A program made the translations under genes and the position numbers. Shown here piece after piece: positions 25,115 to 32,983 of a stretch of 64,000 nucleotides of DNA; within the stretch, counting starts at the first letter, position 1; the number at the start of each line of letters is the position of its first letter. The notes beneath the pieces are model-generated. The model saw nothing but the letters and a program-made list of their open reading frames with translations, made no database searches and was not told the origin of the DNA. The DNA comes from Paraburkholderia bryophila (lineage in GTDB: Bacteria; Pseudomonadota; Gammaproteobacteria; Burkholderiales; Burkholderiaceae), in NCBI RefSeq assembly GCF_013409255.1, contig NZ_JACCAS010000002.1, positions 2,656,001-2,720,000 on the forward strand, given 5' to 3'.

Positions 25115-27681
25115 GCGCGGGTCCTCACACGAACGGTCTTGCTGGAATTGAGCGCGCGCACCTCGATAAGGGGGACGCCGGCGTTCGCCTGTGCAGGATC
25201 GGATCCGGGCGGCGCGAACGTATTTGCCGTGGAGGTTGCCTCGCTGACGAGACGCACTTGCGCCGTGCCGCCTGGCGCGAGATGAAACCAGTTGTCCTCG
25301 GGCCGCATACCCGGTGCGGAAATCTGCACGTAGCGCGCAAGCGATCGCGTCTGGATGTCGACAAAACATTGTCCATCGCGATACTCGGCGTGCGCCGCGA
25401 GACCGATGTCTCTGCGCTCGAACACGCTGGGACCGGTTCGTTCCGGGAAATAGAAAGTCTCTGACAGCAGCGTGCCATCGGCCGTATAGAGCGACGCGAC
25501 CACGGTATCGTGCTCGGGTGGGCCAAACCGGTAGGCGTACGTGAAATCGAAGAATCGCCCTAGCAGGTCGGCGGAATTGAGCACCACGGCGCTGTGCGCG
25601 TCGAGTAGCACATAGTGGTCCGCGCGCAGGAGCGGGGTGCTGCCGTCGCGTAGCGCCACGAGTTCGACTCGTGCATCCAGTGCATGCGGGCTGTCGTTGA
25701 GTACATGCACATCGAGGCCGTTCAGGCCTTCGTTCGTCAGCAGAATCTGTTGTGGCTGCAACGTGTGCTTCATGGCGTACCAGGACGACTTCGGACGCAG
25801 ACAGGCGTCGACGATTCCCCAGCCGGTGCCCGGCACGACGTCCTGAAACTGCCAGACCAGCGCACCCGAACAACGTGAGCCGACACGCCGCCACTCCGAG
25901 AACGTTTCACTGACGACATCGGCGACGACTGCGCGCGACAGTTCCAGATAGCGTTCGTATTCCCGGCCGCGCAGGCGGGCCGGATCGACACCATAGAGTT
26001 CCTGCAGGTAATGATCGCGCACGTCGTCGAAGTCCCACGATGCGCCTGGGTCGCGCGGCACGGCGCTTTTCCAGTTCGGCTCGTGCGGCGCCGGCGAGCC
26101 GATCGTCTCCAGTGTCGCCTCGCACGGCACGTTGGCAAACGCGAGGCACTCGCTGGCAAAGCGCACATCGGCCCGGCGCGCGTCGTCGAGCGGGCGAAGG
26201 TACGCGCCCACGCCGTAGTAGTGCGAGACACCTTCGCGTGGACTGAAGGGCAGCACGTTGCCGTGCGGCGAGTCGCCGATATAGATGGCGTCGGGGCGAT
26301 GCTTCGCAACCGCGTTCGCGAGCGTGGCCGCGGTCAGTTCGACGTGTCGTTGATCGGGGCTGAGGCCGAGCATGGCCGCCTGCTGCGCGATCTCGCTGCC
26401 GCCGCACAAAACCGCGAGCGAGGGGCTGCCCGCATGACGCGTCAGGAACTGTGCCGCTTCCAGCTCGACCAGCGCGACGAAGCCCTCGTCGAGCGAGGGA
26501 TAGTCGAAATTCGCGAACATGAAGTCCTGCCACACCAGCAAGCCCAGGCGATCGCAAAGCGTATGGAATTCATCGGCTTCATAGGTCATCGTGCCGCCGA
26601 CCCGGATCATGTTGAAGCCGGCGGTCTTCGCCAGACCGAGATAGTTCAGGTAGGTGGCGGCGTCGGCGTGGAGGCTCAATGGCGCCGCGCTACTCCAGCA
26701 GGCGCCGCGCGCAAAGACCGGCGTGCCGTTGACCGAGAGCGCGAAACCGTGTCCGTCGGATCCGCGGTCGACAGTCACCGTACGGAAGCCTGTCTGGCCA
26801 AGCGATAAAGTTGCGCCGTCGATGTGCACTGCGACGTCGTATAGCGCGGGCTCGCCGTGTGTGTGAGGCCACCACAGCCTGGCCTCGGGCACCTCGAGAC
26901 GGGCTCTGAACGTACAGGGGCCGATCTGCGTGAGGGGCGTTTCCTGTTCGCCGCAGGTCAGCCGGGCAGCGCGCGCGCTTTTGACGGGCTGGGCCAGCGC
27001 GATCTCGACTTCGAGCAAACCGTCCCGGCCGCGCAGGGACGAGCACAGCGAGCGTCGCCATAGAACGGGCGGTCCTTCGGGATCGACGATCTCGATGGCG
27101 CGCCACGGCCCGATCGGGTCGATCGAAGGAAACCAGCCGGGCATGTGTCCAAGCAAGGTCGTACGAACCTGACGTAACGACGGAACATCGACGAGGCGCG
27201 TGCGCCAGCGTGCGCGTTTGACCGGCGCACAGGCGCTCAGATGCTGGTCGAGCGATCGAAAGCAGACATATAACTCATCGGCATTCGGCCCGAGCTCGAC
27301 CGCGGCGTCGTGCGTCACGAACATGCTGGTTGAGCGCAGCAACAGCGCGCCGTCGAACCAGACCTCGGCGATCGTCGCGAGCCCGTGCAGGCGGATCAGG
27401 CGGCGACCCGTTCCGCGCAAGCGCAATCGATACCAGTAGTCGCGGTGTGCCAGCGGCACCGTCTTGAGCGGATCGAATTTACCGGTCGTGGCGAGGGCCT
27501 GGGCAACCGTTCCCGGCACGGGTGCCTCGATCCACGCCAGCGAGTTCAACGCTGCCAGCGCGTCCGGCCGCGCTGCGGCATTCGCGGGTGTCGTGCACAT
27601 CTGCCAACCGGAGCTTCGTCGAGAGTCATGACTGCTGGCGCTGTCTGGATCCGGTCGGCTTAAGGCCAATGCTTCGATCAT
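25111..27681 (-). CDS. GH2-like glycosidase (beta-mannosidase type, 856 aa)
   Basis: The layout is that of glycoside hydrolase family 2: a jelly-roll sugar-binding domain (about residues 50-200), immunoglobulin-like domains, then a TIM barrel (about 320-620). In the barrel, the acid/base position is kept as Glu430 but in the context C-G-G-S-E instead of the usual N-E. The probable nucleophile is Glu511 in R-F-A-S-E-C. There is no signal peptide, so it should be cytoplasmic. It overlaps the upstream and downstream genes by four bases each (atga, ttga). A glycosidase inside a carrier-protein operon suggests the aminoacyl or acyl group is passed to or from a sugar. Beta-mannosidase is the closest named type; substrate is unproven. 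Confidence 0.75.
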   Translation of the reverse strand: MIEALALSRPDPDSASSHDSRRSSGWQMCTTPANAAARPDALAALNSLAWIEAPVPGTVAQALATTGKFDPLKTVPLAHRDYWYRLRLRGTGRRLIRLHGLATIAEVWFDGALLLRSTSMFVTHDAAVELGPNADELYVCFRSLDQHLSACAPVKRARWRTRLVDVPSLRQVRTTLLGHMPGWFPSIDPIGPWRAIEIVDPEGPPVLWRRSLCSSLRGRDGLLEVEIALAQPVKSARAARLTCGEQETPLTQIGPCTFRARLEVPEARLWWPHTHGEPALYDVAVHIDGATLSLGQTGFRTVTVDRGSDGHGFALSVNGTPVFARGACWSSAAPLSLHADAATYLNYLGLAKTAGFNMIRVGGTMTYEADEFHTLCDRLGLLVWQDFMFANFDYPSLDEGFVALVELEAAQFLTRHAGSPSLAVLCGGSEIAQQAAMLGLSPDQRHVELTAATLANAVAKHRPDAIYIGDSPHGNVLPFSPREGVSHYYGVGAYLRPLDDARRADVRFASECLAFANVPCEATLETIGSPAPHEPNWKSAVPRDPGASWDFDDVRDHYLQELYGVDPARLRGREYERYLELSRAVVADVVSETFSEWRRVGSRCSGALVWQFQDVVPGTGWGIVDACLRPKSSWYAMKHTLQPQQILLTNEGLNGLDVHVLNDSPHALDARVELVALRDGSTPLLRADHYVLLDAHSAVVLNSADLLGRFFDFTYAYRFGPPEHDTVVASLYTADGTLLSETFYFPERTGPSVFERRDIGLAAHAEYRDGQCFVDIQTRSLARYVQISAPGMRPEDNWFHLAPGGTAQVRLVSEATSTANTFAPPGSDPAQANAGVPLIEVRALNSSKTVRVRTRA

Positions 27682-28760
27682 CGAACGTTCGAAAAAGGTT
27701 GGGGTGAACCCAGCGGTATTTCATCCGGCAACGCCTGCGCCTCGACTCGCGGAAATGCGCTGTCGAAGCCATCCATCAGGACCGTGTACGCGTGTTCCAT
27801 CGCATCGAGACTGCTTTCGCCGCGATCTTCCCTGCCGCGCGAGCAGGCGCGAGCGAGACGGAATTCCAGCACCATCGATTCGGAGGCGATGGTGTCGCAC
27901 GCGGCGATCATGGTCTCGAACGAGCCGGCCTGTTCAGTGCCGCTCGCGTTCAGCCAGCGCAAATAGTGGCCAAGCAGTTCGAAATTCGAACCAAGCTGTC
28001 TGAGCGTGTTGAACGAATAAGCGTGGAAATACGCCATGGATCGACTCGCGATCTCTTTCGCATCGCGAGTCAACGCTTGCCGGAACGCGGCAAGCGGATT
28101 CGTCGCCGGTCGTCGTAGCAGATGCCGCCGCAGCAGCGACAGCGAGGCCTCTCGCAGTTGCGGTCCCGCCAATGGTTCGAACCGGCGTCTGGCGCACTCG
28201 GCATAGGGCGGCAATAAGGCCGACGCGGAGGTGTCGAGCAACCCTTCGTAATCGGCGCCTTCCGCGAAGTAGTAGCCGGCATTGTGGAAGTAACCCAGTT
28301 GACGGCTACTGCGGTCTATCGCGTGGATCCCGATCGTGGTCTTCGTGTGTTCATGCCGATAGGTCATGCCGCGCGTGTCCGGCAGAAACCATGCGTCGAC
28401 CTCGACCAGCATGACATCGCCGCGCGCCAGCTGAGTCGCGACGTGGGTCTCGAGCGGTTCGAAAATCGCGTGCTCCTGGATCAGCACGCCAAAGAGCCGC
28501 TCGATGTCTTCGGGCGGAAACTTGAAGAACGTGAACTGATCCGCTTCGAAATCGAGTGCGACCGTGAACGGCAGCGCCGCGTGCGGATCCAGGCCCCACC
28601 ATGCCAGCAGTTCGATCAGGAGGTCGACGTAGCAATTGGTTTGCTTGCGGACCATGTGCGGCCCATGCAGGGCATGAGGCCGCCAGCTCGTCATGCGTTC
28701 GCGCGGCGCGCGCAGCATGTCATCCGGCACGCTGCCGGAATCGACCGGGTCACCGCTCAT
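27678..28760 (-). CDS. DUF1839-family protein (360 aa)
   Basis: The protein matches my memory of DUF1839, a family encoded next to aminoacyl-carrier-protein ligases in rhizobia and Burkholderia. Visible features are the N-terminal N-C-Y-V-D-L-L-I-E-L-L-A-W-W-G-L, then D-F-E-A-D-Q-F-T-F-F-K-F near residue 75, and a conserved H-E-H-T-K-T-T-I-G-I-H. In papain-like or transglutaminase-like folds, such Cys...Asp/His patterns can form a catalytic set: a Cys in N-C-Y is followed by Glu/Asp and His. That is suggestive only. The start is ATG 28760, overlapping the ligase stop (atga). It may transfer the aminoacyl group from the carrier protein to an acceptor. Confidence 0.72.
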   Translation of the reverse strand: MSGDPVDSGSVPDDMLRAPRERMTSWRPHALHGPHMVRKQTNCYVDLLIELLAWWGLDPHAALPFTVALDFEADQFTFFKFPPEDIERLFGVLIQEHAIFEPLETHVATQLARGDVMLVEVDAWFLPDTRGMTYRHEHTKTTIGIHAIDRSSRQLGYFHNAGYYFAEGADYEGLLDTSASALLPPYAECARRRFEPLAGPQLREASLSLLRRHLLRRPATNPLAAFRQALTRDAKEIASRSMAYFHAYSFNTLRQLGSNFELLGHYLRWLNASGTEQAGSFETMIAACDTIASESMVLEFRLARACSRGREDRGESSLDAMEHAYTVLMDGFDSAFPRVEAQALPDEIPLGSPQPFSNVR

Positions 28761-29731
28761 GCGTGGTCCCACAGCGCGTCGCGGACAGTCTTCGGCCACG
28801 TGTCGATATCGAAGCCATGGTGTTTGAAGAGCCCCAGCGTGAGCCGTTCGAGTCCGAAGCCGACGCAGCCGGTATGGGCCACCTCGGCGTCGTGCGTCTT
28901 GATGCCCCACAACAGACCGAAGTGGTCCATGTGATAGTTGAAGCTCAGGCAGGCGGTCGGTTTTTCCGGGCTTTCAATCGGAATCAGCAACTCGAACTTG
29001 AGGTTCTGTTCGCGCTGGCTGCGCGCCACGATCTTGCCGCCACGGCCAAAGAACGGATCGTTGGCCAGATCGATGCTGTTGGGCAGTTCAAGCAGATCGA
29101 TCATGCGCGTACCGCGTTCGATCCACTCGCTGCGGAAGGCCATGATCTGGTCGGGCGTACCGAGCCGGATATATTCGCGCATGCGGAACAGCTGCATACG
29201 GGTGGGATCGAGCGATGGCTCGTGGCGGAAGCAATACGAGAAGACGTCGACGATGCGACCTTGCTCCGGCAAAGGCCCGCGTTGCGCGACCACGGGATAG
29301 ACCGGGTAGCACGCAGCCGGCGTCAGGACCACATACGTGGGCTTCTGGTGTTCGGTCCAGTCCTCCCCGCTGTCGAGACATTGCAGTACGCGCTGATGTT
29401 CCTGTTCGCCGCCGCAAAAGCTGTGCACGGTACCCGCGAGCTGGGGGAAGCCTTTCAGATATTCGCTATGCTCGAATTCGGGACGGCTCATGGCCGGCGG
29501 AAAACGCAGCACTTCTGCCTGCTGATCGGCGCCGAGACGCGTGATCAATGCGTCCAGCGCTTCGACTACACGCTCGAATTGCCCGCTTCGGCCGAACAGT
29601 CCCCTGACGCCTGTCGATATCAGCAATCCTGCTTCGACCAGCGCGTCCCGGAATGAATTGACGCCGGCGATATCGGCGATGGCATCGGGGAGAGTGCCTT
29701 GCTGGTTCTGGATCATGGCCGGGTTGCTCAT
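28757..29731 (-). CDS. Amino acid:[carrier protein] ligase, truncated seryl-tRNA-synthetase homologue (324 aa)
   Basis: This has the class II aminoacyl-tRNA synthetase catalytic core without the tRNA-binding arm. It activates an amino acid with ATP and loads it onto the phosphopantetheine of a dedicated carrier protein. Recognisable stretches are T-P-A-A-C-Y-P-V-Y-P, the motif-2 loop F-R-H-E-P-S-L-D-P-T-R-M-Q and the motif-3 region C-V-G-F-G-L-E-R-L-T-L-G-L-F. The family was characterised in Bradyrhizobium, where glycine or alanine is used; substrate choice here is not determined. Length is typical. I use the ATG at 29731, one base into the preceding TGA; a TTG one codon earlier is equally coupled. 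The carrier protein is encoded two genes upstream. Confidence 0.88.
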   Translation of the reverse strand: MSNPAMIQNQQGTLPDAIADIAGVNSFRDALVEAGLLISTGVRGLFGRSGQFERVVEALDALITRLGADQQAEVLRFPPAMSRPEFEHSEYLKGFPQLAGTVHSFCGGEQEHQRVLQCLDSGEDWTEHQKPTYVVLTPAACYPVYPVVAQRGPLPEQGRIVDVFSYCFRHEPSLDPTRMQLFRMREYIRLGTPDQIMAFRSEWIERGTRMIDLLELPNSIDLANDPFFGRGGKIVARSQREQNLKFELLIPIESPEKPTACLSFNYHMDHFGLLWGIKTHDAEVAHTGCVGFGLERLTLGLFKHHGFDIDTWPKTVRDALWDHA

Positions 29732-30975
29732 CAATCTCTATCCTGGGAAGTGGGGCGTTGCGCAAGCATCAGGCTTGCCGTGTTGGCTTCGATACGGTCG
29801 TTGTTGATCATCAGCGGCGCGGAATACAGATCACGGAGATGCCGGCTCAGCGTAAACGGCGTGCCGTTCTTGTAGGCCGCCATGCCGCAGATCATCATGG
29901 CGTGATGGACCACCTGCAGCACCGTAGTGGACACGAACGTCTTCAGCGTATTGATCTCGGCAGCATCGGCCATCGACGCGGACCACGAACGCTCTTTGCG
30001 CGGTTGCGAGTGCAGGCGCAAGACGCCGGCAATCCGGCCTTCTATCGCCTGCATCAGTGCCAGCGCATCGGCAATGCGACGGCCCGCGGGCGTATTGCCC
30101 GCGGCTTCGCTTTGCTCCTGCTTGCGGAAATAGCGATGCGCGCGCTGGAATGCGTCATGGGCGATGCCGGCCCACAGGGCCGCCCACAGAATGTGTGAGG
30201 TGGGCACCATGGTTTGCTCGGCGATCTGGGCGAACGGCACGGGGAAAACCTGTTCCAGCTGGCCTTGCGCCGCGAGAATAAAGCCTTCGCTACAGGTGCC
30301 GCGCATGCCGAAGGTGTCCCATGCGCCGCGTCGCGTGAGCGTCGTGCCGGCCTTGAGCAACGTCACCAGCACCTGCTCGGTGGGCGGGGCTGCCGGATCG
30401 CGTCGTGCCGTCACGAGGATCGCATCGGCATAGGCGCCATATGAAATCGTCGGCGTCAACTTGTGGAGGGTAAAGGCGCCTTCGTGAGCTTCGATCGCGC
30501 ACCGGCTGCGGCGCAGGTTGCCACCCACTTCGTCTTCGGACGTCGCCGACGCCAGCAGCCACTGATGCTCCACCAACTGCTCCACGAACACGCTGTGCCA
30601 CGCTTCACCATTTGCGTGCTCGATAACGCAGGCAATCTGGATCTGGTGCATGGCAAACACCATTCCCGCGGATGAGCACGCCTGACCGATGATCCGGCAG
30701 GCCGAGGCGATGTCCGCGAGCGACGCGCCGAGTCCCCCGAGCTGCGCCGGAATCATCGCGCCGAGCAGGCGCTGCTCACGCATGGCGTTGATCGCTTCGG
30801 CAGGAAAGCGTGCGTACTGGTCGACCGTATCGGCAAACTGCGCCGCGATCCGCGCGACACGATGAGCGGCCTCGTCCATCGCGCCGGTAGGTTGACCGGC
30901 GACAGGCGCGGGAGAAAGCGGGGCGTGTGTCGTGTCGTCGCGCTGGGCGCCTGGGGTGATCTCCGGGGCGGTCAT
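29731..30975 (-). CDS. Acyl-CoA-dehydrogenase-like flavoprotein (414 aa)
   Basis: This is an ACAD-fold flavoenzyme. The N-terminal helical domain includes A-Q-L-G-G-L-G-A-S-L-A-D-I-A. The central beta domain has A-T-S-E-D-E-V-G-G and the W-D-T-F-G-M-R-G-T-C-S region typical of FAD/substrate contact. The C-terminal helical bundle ends R-H-L-R-D-L-Y-S-A-P-L-M-I. The ending resembles ACAD-like proteins that work on carrier-bound substrates or act as flavin monooxygenases, rather than fatty-acid beta-oxidation enzymes. Together with the aminoacyl-carrier ligase it could oxidise an aminoacyl thioester, as prolyl-carrier dehydrogenases do; that is inference. It overlaps the carrier-protein gene by four bases (atga). 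Confidence 0.8.
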   Translation of the reverse strand: MTAPEITPGAQRDDTTHAPLSPAPVAGQPTGAMDEAAHRVARIAAQFADTVDQYARFPAEAINAMREQRLLGAMIPAQLGGLGASLADIASACRIIGQACSSAGMVFAMHQIQIACVIEHANGEAWHSVFVEQLVEHQWLLASATSEDEVGGNLRRSRCAIEAHEGAFTLHKLTPTISYGAYADAILVTARRDPAAPPTEQVLVTLLKAGTTLTRRGAWDTFGMRGTCSEGFILAAQGQLEQVFPVPFAQIAEQTMVPTSHILWAALWAGIAHDAFQRAHRYFRKQEQSEAAGNTPAGRRIADALALMQAIEGRIAGVLRLHSQPRKERSWSASMADAAEINTLKTFVSTTVLQVVHHAMMICGMAAYKNGTPFTLSRHLRDLYSAPLMINNDRIEANTASLMLAQRPTSQDRD

Positions 30976-31223
30976 ACGGAATGCACGCTGCGTTGCAGTT
31001 GACTGATGGCTTCGGCGAGCGAGTCGATGCTTTGGAACAGCTGCCGATTGAGCATCTGGTCCGGGATCTCGATGTTGTAATGCCTTTCGATCGCGAGCAT
31101 CAGCTGGATCGTGTTCAGTGACGATAGTCCTGCTTCGTAGAGGTCGTCGCTGTCGCGAAGGCTGTCTACCGACACTTCGAAACGGGCGTTGTCTTTAATG
31201 ATCTGTCTAAGTTCGTTCTTCAC
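30972..31223 (-). CDS. Acyl/peptidyl carrier protein (83 aa)
   Basis: This is a four-helix carrier protein. The phosphopantetheine attachment site is in Y-E-A-G-L-S-S-L-N-T-I, with Ser35 the modified residue. The usual D-S-L is S-S-L here, as I recall for the carrier partners of aminoacyl-carrier ligases. The start is a GTG at 31223 with a ctgggagc Shine-Dalgarno element. The frame is open upstream to 31328, but that leader is arginine-rich and not carrier-like. It is the first gene of a six-gene operon whose members all overlap by one to four bases. A separate phosphopantetheinyl transferase is not encoded here. Confidence 0.87.
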   Translation of the reverse strand: MKNELRQIIKDNARFEVSVDSLRDSDDLYEAGLSSLNTIQLMLAIERHYNIEIPDQMLNRQLFQSIDSLAEAISQLQRSVHSV

Positions 31224-31340
31224 CTGATGCTCCCAGTACGAATAGTGGCCCCGGCGTCGACGGGAGACGAGGGCACGAAGCCCCCGCAACGCATGGTCGC
31301 CAGTACACCACCCGGAGCGGGTTTGCATCTGTGCGCGAGC

Positions 31341-31356
31341 TTACAAGTAGTTACAA
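31341..31356. promoter_or_regulatory. Direct repeat ttacaa-N4-ttacaa upstream of the carrier-protein operon
   Basis: Two identical hexamers are spaced one helical turn apart in the 180-base gap between the CRP/FNR gene and the carrier protein. They lie about 120 bases upstream of the GTG start. A tandem site for a response regulator or CRP-type protein is possible. I found no sigma-54 element with correct spacing here. Confidence 0.35.
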
Positions 31357-31403
31357 TAAAGCGCGCCCGGACTCGTGTTTGGCGTTTCGCCGAATCAACT
31401 ATC

Positions 31404-32216
31404 TCAACCTGAGTGGTGTTCGCCGAGGCGCAGTCCCATCGCGGCACGAACGTTATCTGGAAAGATCCGGTTCAGTTCCTGCCGGATCGACTTGTGGCAC
31501 CCGCAGGCCTGCGCGTCGAGGCCATGCAGGTCGGCGAGAATGATCGAGCTCCGGTGCTGGTGTATCAGTCCCATCTTCTGCAGCTCGCTTGCTGCGTCCG
31601 AGATGGTTTCCCGCCAGACCCCCAGCATTTGCGCCAGCATGTTGTGAGTGACCTTGATCTCCACGCTGCGGGATCGGTCGTAAGCCAGGATGAGCCAGCG
31701 GCACAACTGCTTCTTGAGAAGATGATGGCGGCTGCAAAACGAGACCTGAGCGATCTGTGCCGTCTGGAACTGGATGCAGCTCAACATCAGGTTGCGAAGC
31801 TGTACTGAACCGCTTAATGCCTCGACGAACACATCGGCGTCCAGCCGATAGGAAAAACCATCGCGGCAGGCCACGGCACGGTACGGCGTGGCGCTGTTGT
31901 TGCCGGTCAGATTCTGGCCGAACAAACCCTCGCTGCCCACCTGGGCACCCTCCAGCATCATGCCGTCGGACAGAACGTACTGAAGCGAGAGGATTGTCGT
32001 GGTCGGCAGATAGATGTGGTCGAAGTAGTCCCCCGGCTCGCAGAGGACGTGGCCGGACTGCAGGTGAACGAGCTGCAACCGGCTGAGCAGCGCCTCGCGT
32101 TGAGACGGAGGGAGCGTATTGGTTGCGGCAAGCAGGCGATTCGTGTCGTGCCGATGCGGTAATTCGATGATTTTGCTGGACCGCTTCGGCACGCAGTCAG
32201 GTTCACGGTAGGTCAT
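31404..32216 (-). CDS. CRP/FNR-family transcriptional regulator (BerA-like, 270 aa)
   Basis: The protein has a cyclic-nucleotide-binding-type beta-roll (L-Q-S-G-H-V-L-C-E-P-G-D-Y-F-D-H-I-Y-L-P near residues 50-72). A dimerisation helix follows, then a C-terminal helix-turn-helix (T-H-N-M-L-A-Q-M-L-G-V-W-R-E-T-I-S-D-A-A-S). No FNR-type N-terminal cysteine cluster is seen. In Burkholderia cenocepacia a CRP/FNR protein in the same relative place (BerA, as I recall) binds c-di-GMP and activates EPS genes, separated from BerB by six genes as here. It lies upstream of the carrier-protein operon on the same strand. The ATG at 32216 follows a leader containing a hairpin. Confidence 0.85.
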   Translation of the reverse strand: MTYREPDCVPKRSSKIIELPHRHDTNRLLAATNTLPPSQREALLSRLQLVHLQSGHVLCEPGDYFDHIYLPTTTILSLQYVLSDGMMLEGAQVGSEGLFGQNLTGNNSATPYRAVACRDGFSYRLDADVFVEALSGSVQLRNLMLSCIQFQTAQIAQVSFCSRHHLLKKQLCRWLILAYDRSRSVEIKVTHNMLAQMLGVWRETISDAASELQKMGLIHQHRSSIILADLHGLDAQACGCHKSIRQELNRIFPDNVRAAMGLRLGEHHSG

Positions 32217-32239
32217 GTTCGATCCTGAACGGATAAAGC

Positions 32240-32266
32240 AAAACCCTGCAATTAAAACAGGGTTTT
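32240..32266. terminator. 9-bp stem hairpin in the leader of the BerA-like gene
   Basis: aaaaccctg (32240-32248) pairs with cagggtttt (32258-32266) around a 9-base loop, followed on the plus strand by attt. Read on the plus strand it looks like an intrinsic terminator, but no plus gene ends nearby. On the minus strand it lies 24 bases before the ATG of the CRP/FNR gene, so it may be a 5'-UTR control element. Confidence 0.45.
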
Positions 32267-32932
32267 ATTTCGGCGATGGTGAATCGGGGATTTGCAGGGT
32301 AATTTTCGTGCTGACGTGATTTGAGATTTTATTTTTAGTCAGATGCTGCTATGCACCGAAGATAGCATGGATTGGTTTGGTTTTCGCTTTCTGAATAAAT
32401 GATTTGACTAACGTTGACATTTTCCCTGTTCGGGACGCGCACGTGGAAATGTAAAAAATCATCAAATAATATCCGCTGCAGGAAAATCTTCTCGTTGAGT
32501 TCGGGGGTGCGCATGGCTCGACCGTAGATCGATGCTTGATCTGGGATCCCTGCTCGCATTTCGTTTCTATAGATATGATAAAAATCAATGACTTGAGATG
32601 GAAATGTTCGGTAGGTTACGTTCCGGTTGAAAACGGCGAAATTCAACCGTGAGACAGTTTTCATTCAGCGTGAAGAGCAGGATCTGGTTTGAAAAAACGC
32701 TCGTTAAGACACGTCGAAATTAACATTCGTGAATTGCTGTCGTGGTATTTATCAAGTGGATCGGTTTATATTTTAAAATCCGGTAAGGTATTTACTGTCG
32801 CAGTGATTGAGTATTGAAAGGCGGCCGTTTTTGACGTGATGTACACGAATGAGACACTTTTGAAAAACCGTGCCCATGATATTCGTTTAAATTCAGATGA
32901 CATTTGCTATGCGGCCGGGCATTTGCTCTGGT

Positions 32933-32948
32933 TGGCACGCAACTCGCT
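32933..32948 (+). promoter_or_regulatory. Sigma-54 (-24/-12) promoter driving the EPS operon
   Basis: The sequence tggcacg-caac-tcgct matches the sigma-54 consensus TGGCACG-N4-TTGCW. The -24 half is perfect and the invariant GG and GC are exactly 12 bases apart; the only departures are in the -12 half (TCGCT). It ends 35 bases before the ATG of the second CRP/FNR gene, giving a leader of about 25 bases. A sigma-54 activator with an intact G-A-F-T-G-A loop is encoded 10 kb upstream. Confidence 0.8.
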
Positions 32949-32983
32949 TAGCTGTTGCACTTACGCCAAACCTGGATACGAAC

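Larger units (their letters stand above)
32217..32983. promoter_or_regulatory. 767-bp AT-rich divergent regulatory region between two CRP/FNR genes
   Basis: This stretch is visibly AT-richer than its surroundings and carries no recognisable gene. A 109-codon minus frame (32335-32664) has no family resemblance and is probably spurious. It contains a hairpin (32240-32266), a sigma-54 promoter (32933-32948) and near-repeats of tttgaaaaa(a/c)cg at 32688-32699 and 32859-32870, with a shorter relative ttgaaaacgg at 32627-32636. Long AT-rich leaders like this fit a highly regulated EPS promoter with distal activator sites and possible nucleoid-protein silencing. Confidence 0.6.

Noticed and set aside
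25115..25894. 260-codon N-terminal extension of the tandem hydrolase
   Set aside because: It is the shadow of the GH2-like gene; the hydrolase resemblance begins at the TTG at 25114, which overlaps the GH2 stop.
31224..31403. Sigma-54 promoter for the carrier-protein operon
   Set aside because: The best candidate, tggcgaccatgcgttgc on the minus strand, has the GG and GC two bases too far apart.
32335..32664. 109-codon minus-strand frame in the AT-rich regulatory region
   Set aside because: There is no recognisable domain, no good ribosome site, and it lies in promoter DNA; AT-rich composition alone can leave such a frame open.
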